From assembly GCF_028682475.1 (NCBI RefSeq), contig NZ_JANHLE010000005.1, positions 124,001 through 188,000 of the forward strand: a DNA stretch of 64,000 nt. The letters run 5' to 3'. Under the pieces are notes generated by a model, which ran no database searches, was not told the origin of the DNA, and saw only the letters and a list, made by a program, of their open reading frames with translations. The position numbers and the translations under genes are program-made. This DNA comes from Pseudomonas putida. Lineage in GTDB: Bacteria; Pseudomonadota; Gammaproteobacteria; Pseudomonadales; Pseudomonadaceae. Each line of letters opens with the position of its first letter. Position 1 is the stretch's first letter. This document shows positions 57,767 through 64,000 of the stretch, in pieces.

Positions 57767-59137
57767 TTACTTGCCGATGCAGAAGCTGGAGAAGATCCGA
57801 CCGAGCAGGTCGTCCGAGCTGAAGGCGCCGGTAATCTCGCCCAGGGCTTGCTGAGCCTGACGCAAGTCTTCAGCGAGTAGCTCACCGGCACCTGCGAGGG
57901 TCAATTGCGCACGACCGTGTTCCAGGTGTGCACTGGCCTGGCGTAGCGCCTCCAGATGGCGCCTGCGGGCACTGAAGCTGCTTTCGGCCGTCTGTTCATA
58001 ACCCATGCAGGCCTTCAGGTGCTCGCGCAGCAGCTCAAGTCCCATGTCGGCATCCTTGGCACTCAAGGTAATGGTGACGTGGCCATCGGCGCTTTGTTCC
58101 ATGGCCACCGTCTCGCCACTCAGGTCGGCCTTGTTACGAATCAGCGTAACCTTGGCCGGATCAGGTCGCAGATCGAGGAATTCCGGCCACAGGGCGAAGG
58201 GATCACTGGCCTCCGGCGCGGTGGAATCGACGACCAGGAGCACCCGATCGGCTTCGTTGATGGCCTTGAGCGCACGCTCTACACCAATCTTTTCCACATG
58301 GTCGTCGGTATCGCGCAGTCCGGCGGTATCCACAACGTGCAGCGGCATGCCGTCGATGTGGATATGTTCGCGCAGGATGTCCCGGGTAGTGCCGGCAATG
58401 TCGGTGACAATCGCCGCCTCACGGCCGGCCAGCACGTTGAGCAGGCTCGACTTGCCGGCATTCGGCCGACCGGCGATTACCACGGTCATGCCATCGCGCA
58501 GCAAAGCCCCCTGCCCGGCCTCACGCTGCACTGTGGATAAATTCGTGCGCACATCATCGAGCATGCTCAGCACGTGGCCATCGGCGAGGAAGTCGATTTC
58601 CTCCTCGGGAAAGTCGATCGCCGCTTCGACATAGATCCGCAGGCTGATCAATTTCTCGGTGAGGTTATCCACACGACGGGAAAACTCGCCCTGCAGCGAG
58701 CGCAAGGCATTGCGCGCCGCCTGTGCAGAACTGGCTTCGATCAGGTCGGCAATGGCCTCGGCCTGCGCCAGGTCGAGTTTGTCATTGAGGAAAGCGCGTT
58801 CACTGAACTCACCCGGGCGAGCCAGGCGGCAGCCCAGTTGTACACAGCGCTGCAAAAGCATATCCAGGACCACCGGACCACCATGGCCCTGTAGTTCCAG
58901 CACATCTTCACCGGTGAAAGAGTTCGGGCCGGGGAAAAACAGCGCGATGCCTTCATCGATGACCAGGCCATCGTCGGCACGAAACGGTCCGTAATGGGCA
59001 TGGCGCGGCGTCAGTGGCTTTGCACAGATTGCCAGCCCGGCTTGCTGCGCCAGGGGTCCGGAGAGCCGCACGATCCCCACGCCCCCACGTCCCTGGGCGG
59101 TAGCGATGGCGGCAATGGTTTCACGCACAGTGTTCAT
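57767..59137 (-). CDS. mnmE: tRNA modification GTPase MnmE
   Basis: 456 aa. N-terminal folate-binding domain ([23 protein letters not shown]), helical domain, and inserted G domain with [12 protein letters not shown] (about 222-233), [16 protein letters not shown] and NKADL; the C-terminal FSSFCIGK holds the conserved cysteine. It forms the U34 modification complex with MnmG. The start at 59137 fits the family; the frame is open 12 codons further. Confidence 0.97.
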   Translation of the reverse strand: MNTVRETIAAIATAQGRGGVGIVRLSGPLAQQAGLAICAKPLTPRHAHYGPFRADDGLVIDEGIALFFPGPNSFTGEDVLELQGHGGPVVLDMLLQRCVQLGCRLARPGEFSERAFLNDKLDLAQAEAIADLIEASSAQAARNALRSLQGEFSRRVDNLTEKLISLRIYVEAAIDFPEEEIDFLADGHVLSMLDDVRTNLSTVQREAGQGALLRDGMTVVIAGRPNAGKSSLLNVLAGREAAIVTDIAGTTRDILREHIHIDGMPLHVVDTAGLRDTDDHVEKIGVERALKAINEADRVLLVVDSTAPEASDPFALWPEFLDLRPDPAKVTLIRNKADLSGETVAMEQSADGHVTITLSAKDADMGLELLREHLKACMGYEQTAESSFSARRRHLEALRQASAHLEHGRAQLTLAGAGELLAEDLRQAQQALGEITGAFSSDDLLGRIFSSFCIGK

Positions 59138-59170
59138 GCTCGAAGGCCTCACGACAAAAACGACAGATAG

Positions 59171-59195
59171 CAAAACGCCCCACGAGGGGGCGTTT
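59171..59195 (-). terminator. Terminator downstream of yidC
   Basis: AAACGCCCC (59173-59181) and GGGGCGTTT (59187-59195) form the stem; on the minus strand it continues into TTTTGCTA. A DnaA-box sequence TTATCCACA overlaps its edge at 59194-59202. Confidence 0.88.
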
Positions 59196-59220
59196 ATCCA
59201 CAGGTTAGCTGGCTAACCCG

Positions 59221-60903
59221 TTATGCAGCGGCTTTCTTGGTAGCCTTTTCGATGCTGTTGGTGATGTACCACTGCTGTGCGATCGACAGGCAGTTGTTCA
59301 CAACCCAGTACAGCACCAGACCAGCCGGGAACCACAGGAAGAAGAAGGTGAAGATGATCGGCATCAGCTTCATCACCTTGGCCTGCATCGGATCCGGCGG
59401 CGTCGGGTTCAGACGCTGCTGGATGAACATGGTCGCGCCCATGATGATCGGCAGGATGAAGAACGGATCCTTGATCGACAGGTCGGTGATCCAGAACATC
59501 CACGGCGCCTGACGCATCTCGACGCTTTCCAGCAACACCCAGTACAGCGAGAGGAAGACCGGCATCTGCACCAGGATCGGCAAGCAGCCGCCCAGTGGGT
59601 TGATCTTCTCTTTCTTGTACAGCTCCATCATGGCCTGCGACATTTTCTGCCGGTCATCGCCATGCTGTTCTTTCAGCGCAGCCAGTTTCGGCGCCACGGC
59701 ACGCATACGCGCCATCGACTTGTAGCTGGCGGCGGACAGCGGGAAGAACAGCAGCTTGATCAGCATGGTCAGGACGATGATCGACCAGCCCCAGTTGCCG
59801 AGCAGGCTGTGGATATGTTGCAGCAGCCAGAAGATTGGCTGAGCGATGAACCACAGAATGCCGTAGTCGACGGTCAGTTCCAGGCCTGGGGACAACTCTT
59901 TGAGCTTGTCCTGGACCTTGGGACCGGCGTACAGCATGGTGCTGGTTTCGCCTTTGGCGCCAGCGGCCACGTTCAGCGCCGGGCCAGTGAAACCGATGAT
60001 GTAGTTGCCTTGGCTGTCCTTGCGGGTCTGGACAATGTTGTTGTCAGACTTGTTTGGAATCCAGGCAGTTACAAAGTAGTGCTGCAGCCAGGCTACCCAG
60101 CCGCCAGTAACATTTTCTTTCAGATTTCCCTTGTCGATGTCTTTCATCGACACCTTTTTGTAGGGTTCCGAACTTGTCCACAGGGCAGCACCCAGATAGG
60201 TCGCAGTACCGGTCGCGGTGCTCGAGGACGGATCCGAGCTGGCGTCGCGCTTCAATTGCGCAAACAGGTTACCGGACCAAGGCTGAGCGCTCTGGTTGTC
60301 GATCAGGTAGGTAACGGTCAGGTCGTACTCACCGCGCTTGAAGCTGAAGCGCTTGATGTAGTTGACGCCGTTGTCGCTGAACTTCAGGTCGACAACCAGT
60401 TGGTCCTGACCATCAGCCAGTTGATAACTTTTCTGATCGGCGGCGTACAGCGGACGACCGCTCGGGCGTGCATCCGGACCATTGGTGCCGGTCAGGCCGC
60501 TTTGCGCCAGATAAGTACGCTCGCCACCGTTGTCGAACAACTGGAACGGAATGTCCGGATGATCCTGACGGCGCGGATACTTGGGCAGCATCAGCTGGGC
60601 GATGTCACCACCGTTTGGATCGATAGCCAGGTCGAGGACGTCAGTTTTGACCCGAATCAGGTCTTTGCTGACGGCAACCGGAGCCAGTTCGGCTGGGCTG
60701 GATTCAGCGTTGGCGCTTGGCACATCGGCGCTGGCGCCAGTGTTGCCGGCCTGCGCGGTGTCCGGCAAGGCCGGGGCAGCGTTGCTGGCAGCAGTATTCT
60801 GAGTCGGCAAGGCAGCTTGGCCGTAGTCCTGGTTCCAGTTAAGGACCATGACATAGGACACGATTGCCAGGGCGACGATCAGGATCGTGCGTTTAATATC
60901 CAT
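59221..60903 (-). CDS. yidC: Membrane protein insertase YidC
   Basis: 560 aa. Inserts and folds inner-membrane proteins, alone or with SecYEG. One N-terminal membrane segment (about 5-21), a large periplasmic beta domain (about 60-345), then five membrane segments in the conserved region beginning GILWFIAQPIFWLLQHIH and including the cytoplasmic arm with MRAVAPKLAALKEQHGDDRQKMSQAMMELYKKEKINPLGGCLP. It starts two bases after yidD. Confidence 0.97.
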   Translation of the reverse strand: MDIKRTILIVALAIVSYVMVLNWNQDYGQAALPTQNTAASNAAPALPDTAQAGNTGASADVPSANAESSPAELAPVAVSKDLIRVKTDVLDLAIDPNGGDIAQLMLPKYPRRQDHPDIPFQLFDNGGERTYLAQSGLTGTNGPDARPSGRPLYAADQKSYQLADGQDQLVVDLKFSDNGVNYIKRFSFKRGEYDLTVTYLIDNQSAQPWSGNLFAQLKRDASSDPSSSTATGTATYLGAALWTSSEPYKKVSMKDIDKGNLKENVTGGWVAWLQHYFVTAWIPNKSDNNIVQTRKDSQGNYIIGFTGPALNVAAGAKGETSTMLYAGPKVQDKLKELSPGLELTVDYGILWFIAQPIFWLLQHIHSLLGNWGWSIIVLTMLIKLLFFPLSAASYKSMARMRAVAPKLAALKEQHGDDRQKMSQAMMELYKKEKINPLGGCLPILVQMPVFLSLYWVLLESVEMRQAPWMFWITDLSIKDPFFILPIIMGATMFIQQRLNPTPPDPMQAKVMKLMPIIFTFFFLWFPAGLVLYWVVNNCLSIAQQWYITNSIEKATKKAAA

Positions 60904-60905
60904 GA

Positions 60906-61151
60906 TTACTCGGCTATCGAAGAAGAACGGGAAGAGGGAGCTGGCGGAACCGGGTCAAAACCGCCGGCATTCCACGGGTGACAACGCCCCAGGCGACGAA
61001 CGGTTAGCCACCCGCCACGTAAAAGACCATGGTTTTCGATGGCTTCTAACGCGTAACAGGAGCAACTGGGGTAGAAACGACAGTGATTGGCCATCAGAGG
61101 ACTAATGGCGTAACGGTAAAACTGGATCGGAACGAGTGCCAGTTTACGCAT
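60906..61151 (-). CDS. yidD: Membrane protein insertion efficiency factor YidD
   Basis: 81 aa. Conserved small protein with [27 protein letters not shown] and [15 protein letters not shown]. It assists YidC-dependent insertion. Its start overlaps the rnpA 3' end by eight bases; the ATG three bases earlier is also possible. Confidence 0.94.
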   Translation of the reverse strand: MRKLALVPIQFYRYAISPLMANHCRFYPSCSCYALEAIENHGLLRGGWLTVRRLGRCHPWNAGGFDPVPPAPSSRSSSIAE

Positions 61152-61551
61152 CATTTTTACTGTCTACCCCCACAGAGTCGGTGTTCACCACTGGAGCGGG
61201 CCGACTGCGTGCGAGGCGCTTCCAGAGCTTGCCAAAATGTTGGTGCAATTCTGGGTTTTCAATCTCGCCCAACCCTTTGCGCGCGACGATCACGATATCC
61301 CAACCTGCAAGCAAGTGCTGGTTCAGGCGAAACGAATCGCGCATCAGGCGTTTCAGGCGATTACGTTGAACGGAGAGCTTGACGCTCTTTTTCCCGATCA
61401 CAAGCCCCAGGCGGGGGTGATCCAGACCGTTCTCGCGGGCAAGGAGCAGCAGGTTTTTCCCTGGGACCTTGCCGGTTGGGGAGTCGAAGACCGCTTTGAA
61501 TTGTCGGGGGATAAGCAGACGCTTTTCCCGACTGAAGTCCTGACTCACCAC
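61144..61551 (-). CDS. rnpA: Ribonuclease P protein component
   Basis: 135 aa. Protein subunit of RNase P, needed for tRNA 5' maturation. [23 protein letters not shown] and the RNA-binding [13 protein letters not shown] (about 60-72) are typical. Start at GTG 61551 (a GTG one codon later is possible), 13 bases after rpmH. The frame is open further into rpmH antisense context without family sequence. Confidence 0.94.
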   Translation of the reverse strand: MVSQDFSREKRLLIPRQFKAVFDSPTGKVPGKNLLLLARENGLDHPRLGLVIGKKSVKLSVQRNRLKRLMRDSFRLNQHLLAGWDIVIVARKGLGEIENPELHQHFGKLWKRLARSRPAPVVNTDSVGVDSKNDA

Positions 61552-61564
61552 CTGTGCCGAAAAA

Positions 61565-61699
61565 TCAAACTGCCAGGCGCTTACGGCCTTTGGCACGGCG
61601 ACGCGACAGAACGGCACGACCGTTCTTGGTGGCCATACGGGCACGGAAACCGTGAGTGCGAGCGCGCTTGATGGTGCTTGGTTGGAAAGTACGTTTCAT
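61565..61699 (-). CDS. rpmH: 50S ribosomal protein L34
   Basis: 44 aa, too short for a length-filtered gene list. The minus-strand translation begins [20 protein letters not shown] and ends [12 protein letters not shown], a perfect L34. It is the first gene of rpmH-rnpA-yidD-yidC and transcribed away from dnaA. Confidence 0.98.
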
Positions 61700-61871
61700 G
61701 GCGTGTTACCTGGTTCGTCGACTACGGGCCGGAATGGCCCCCGTTTTAAGAGACCGGCGATTCTAGAGAAAGCGCAGCCATAGGTCAATTTCCAACCAGC
61801 TTTTCCTTATAGACGGGAAATCACCCGTTCCAGGTAGTGGGCTTCACGGAGGAGAACCCTCACACGCTTAA

Positions 61872-62213
61872 ACATAAAAAAAGAGAGAGGAATTATTTAA
61901 AGCTTTTCTGTAAAACTTATAAAGCTTAAGCAGCCATTATCTGTGGATAAAACGCTACAGGCCTTTATTTCCGTCGTGTACAGAGAAAAGAAACCTTGTC
62001 GAGAAGAGGTGCTCTGGCTGTGCCGAAGCCTCGGAAAAGCTGTGGATCAAATCGATGGTTATCCACAGGGCGGTTATCCACCGATTTCAACCCCCAGTTG
62101 TGCAAAGACCTCAGGTGCGGTTATCCACAGAGCTTATTCACAGCGCCGAAAGGTCATTTTGGTCACTAAGCTGCTGATTTATCGCCATCCTCGACGCACC
62201 TGCATGTGGATAA
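61872..62213. other. oriC: oriC, chromosomal replication origin (rpmH-dnaA)
   Basis: The 580-base gap between rpmH and dnaA. An AT-rich unwinding stretch (61868-61930, with AAAGAGAGAG and TTTAAAGCTTT) is followed by DnaA boxes: perfect at 61942, 62059, 62121 and 62205; near-perfect at 62041 (TGTGGATCA), 62074 (TTATCCACC) and 62134 (TTATTCACA). Position beside dnaA and box density match the cloned P. putida origin type. A collinear relative lies 4,504 bases to the left. Confidence 0.93.
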
Positions 62214-62280
62214 CTGCGCTGCTGCTCGGTACAATGGGGGCTTGTTTTTGCCTCACCGGCTTTCAACTCAGGGGATATCC

Positions 62281-63795
62281 GTGTCAGTGGAACTTTGGCA
62301 GCAGTGCGTGGAGCTTCTGCGCGATGAACTGCCTGCCCAGCAATTCAACACCTGGATCCGTCCGCTACAGGTCGAAGCCGAAGGCGACGAGTTGCGCGTC
62401 TACGCGCCCAACCGTTTCGTTCTCGATTGGGTCAATGAAAAGTACCTGAGCCGCCTGCTCGAGCTGCTGGGTGAGCATGGCAACGGCATTGCGCCTGCCC
62501 TTTCCTTATTAATAGGCAGCAGACGCAGTTCCGCGCCTCGTGCCGCCCCTAATGCACCATTGGCTGCCGCTGTCGCCGCATCCCAGGCGCAGGCTGCACA
62601 AACGGCTGTGGTCAATGAACCAGTTGCCGCACCTGTTGCTGCTCCGGCTGCGGCTGAAGTCGAGCAAGCGCCTTCGCGTGACAGCTTCGATTCGATGGGC
62701 GAATCCGCTTCGGCACCGGCGCCAAGTAGCCGCACCGAACAACGTACCGTGCAGGTTGAAGGTGCGCTCAAGCACACCAGCTATCTGAACCGTACCTTTA
62801 CCTTCGAGAACTTCGTCGAGGGTAAGTCCAACCAGTTGGCTCGCGCAGCCGCCTGGCAAGTCGCCGACAATCCCAAGCATGGCTACAACCCGTTGTTCCT
62901 TTACGGCGGTGTAGGTCTGGGTAAAACGCACTTGATGCACGCTGTGGGTAACCACCTGCTCAAGAAGAACCCGAATGCCAAGGTGGTCTACCTGCATTCC
63001 GAGCGTTTCGTCGCCGACATGGTCAAGGCCCTGCAGCTCAATGCCATCAACGAGTTCAAGCGTTTCTACCGTTCGGTGGATGCACTGCTCATCGATGACA
63101 TTCAGTTCTTCGCTCGTAAAGAGCGTTCCCAGGAAGAGTTTTTTCATACCTTCAACGCCTTGCTCGAAGGCGGTCAGCAGGTCATCCTGACCAGTGACCG
63201 TTACCCGAAAGAGATTGAAGGCCTGGAAGAGCGTCTGAAATCGCGCTTCGGCTGGGGCCTGACCGTAGCGGTCGAGCCACCGGAACTGGAAACCCGCGTC
63301 GCGATCCTGATGAAGAAGGCTGACCAGGCCAAGGTCGACTTGCCGCATGACGCTGCCTTCTTTATTGCCCAGCGCATTCGCTCCAACGTCCGTGAACTGG
63401 AAGGTGCGCTCAAGCGCGTCATCGCCCACTCGCACTTCATGGGACGCGACATCACCATCGAGCTGATTCGTGAATCGCTCAAGGATCTTCTGGCACTGCA
63501 GGACAAACTGGTGAGTGTGGATAACATCCAGCGCACCGTGGCCGAGTACTACAAGATCAAGATCTCCGATCTGCTGTCCAAGCGGCGCTCCCGTTCGGTG
63601 GCCCGCCCGCGTCAGGTAGCCATGGCTCTGTCCAAGGAACTGACCAACCACAGCTTGCCGGAAATCGGTGATGTCTTCGGCGGCCGCGATCACACCACCG
63701 TGTTGCACGCGTGCCGCAAGATCAACGAACTCAAGGAATCCGACGCGGATATCCGCGAGGACTACAAGAACCTGCTGCGGACCCTGACGACGTGA
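62281..63795 (+). CDS. dnaA: Chromosomal replication initiator DnaA
   Basis: 504 aa from GTG 62281 with AGGGGAT upstream. N-terminal DnaB-interacting domain ([25 protein letters not shown]), a variable Ala/Pro-rich linker (about 100-170), AAA+ domain with Walker [11 protein letters not shown] (about 209-218) and LLIDDIQF, and the C-terminal DNA-binding helix with [25 protein letters not shown] box is embedded in the gene at 63516-63524. Upstream DnaA boxes suggest autoregulation. Confidence 0.98.
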   Translation: MSVELWQQCVELLRDELPAQQFNTWIRPLQVEAEGDELRVYAPNRFVLDWVNEKYLSRLLELLGEHGNGIAPALSLLIGSRRSSAPRAAPNAPLAAAVAASQAQAAQTAVVNEPVAAPVAAPAAAEVEQAPSRDSFDSMGESASAPAPSSRTEQRTVQVEGALKHTSYLNRTFTFENFVEGKSNQLARAAAWQVADNPKHGYNPLFLYGGVGLGKTHLMHAVGNHLLKKNPNAKVVYLHSERFVADMVKALQLNAINEFKRFYRSVDALLIDDIQFFARKERSQEEFFHTFNALLEGGQQVILTSDRYPKEIEGLEERLKSRFGWGLTVAVEPPELETRVAILMKKADQAKVDLPHDAAFFIAQRIRSNVRELEGALKRVIAHSHFMGRDITIELIRESLKDLLALQDKLVSVDNIQRTVAEYYKIKISDLLSKRRSRSVARPRQVAMALSKELTNHSLPEIGDVFGGRDHTTVLHACRKINELKESDADIREDYKNLLRTLTT

Positions 63796-63834
63796 TTGAC
63801 GTCAGCGCAGCTTATTAAGGCAAGGGACTAGACC

Positions 63835-64000
63835 ATGCACTTCACCATTCAACGCGAAGCCCTGTTGAAACCCCTGCAACTGGTCGCAGGCGTCGTCGAG
63901 CGCCGCCAGACCTTGCCGGTACTGTCCAACGTACTGCTGGTTGTTCAGGGTCAACAGCTTTCACTGACCGGTACTGACCTGGAAGTGGAACTGGTTGGCC
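63835..64000 (+). CDS. dnaN: DNA polymerase III beta clamp, N-terminal part (cut by window edge)
   Basis: The first 55 codons: MHFTIQREALLKPLQLVAGV, then VERRQTLPVLSNVLL and SLTGTDLEVEL, the standard start of the sliding clamp. The frame runs off the window end without a stop. It starts 39 bases after dnaA, with AAGGGA 8-13 bases before the ATG, in the usual dnaA-dnaN operon. Confidence 0.97.
   Translation, partial: MHFTIQREALLKPLQLVAGVVERRQTLPVLSNVLLVVQGQQLSLTGTDLEVELVG

Overview
The window is the chromosomal replication-origin region of a Pseudomonas, most like the P. putida group. The right end has the conserved order dnaN-dnaA-oriC-rpmH-rnpA-yidD-yidC-mnmE-mnmG-rsmG-parA-parB, followed leftwards by the atp operon and glmU-glmR-glmS. 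The left part (zwf, uvrD, pdxY, cls, cfa, lpd) is also a usual P. putida-type neighbourhood. Gene order and protein sequence both support this. The species cannot be fixed from sequence alone, but hcnABC points to a plant- or insect-associated member of the group.

Layout. 1-7.9 kb: the end of a glucose-6-phosphate dehydrogenase, a GGDEF/EAL membrane protein, uvrD, a Tim44-like membrane protein and an SMI1/KNR4 protein. 8-12 kb: a CPA2 antiporter, an acyl-CoA thioesterase, pdxY and a DUF3301 protein. 12-15.7 kb: a zinc-starvation module, with two COG0523 GTPases divergent from a small secreted protein and folE2 around one Zur-type palindrome. 15.7-20.6 kb: a DUF3617 protein, cardiolipin synthase, cyclopropane fatty acid synthase and a third-type lipoamide dehydrogenase. 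20.6-34 kb: a complete benzoate-to-muconolactone block (benE, catACB, benDCBA, benR, a porin, benK), a second BenR-like regulator and catR. 34-37 kb: hydrogen cyanide synthase hcnABC. 37-41.2 kb: an exported catalase-peroxidase, a divergent OxyR-like regulator and an AT-rich zinc-ribbon ORF next to the glmS/attTn7 site. 41.5-64 kb: the conserved origin-proximal core.

How the parts work together. Benzoate enters by BenK/BenE and probably the OprD-type porin, is dihydroxylated and rearomatised by BenABCD to catechol, and is cleaved and processed by CatA, CatB and CatC towards beta-ketoadipate. The benA and benK promoters carry the same tandem XylS/BenR box architecture. hcnABC has an RsmA/RsmE-type hairpin in its leader. 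The origin region contains two collinear oriC-like segments 4,504 bp apart. The consensus DnaA box is strikingly frequent over the whole window (25 perfect copies found by eye).

I found no phage, insertion sequence, CRISPR array or tRNA. I see no clearly new multigene system. The most informative observations are the duplicated origin-like segment, the DnaA-box enrichment, the regulatory architecture of the ben/cat and hcn clusters, a parS-like site inside folE2, and two poorly known genes: the Zur-linked secreted protein and the AT-rich zinc-ribbon protein.
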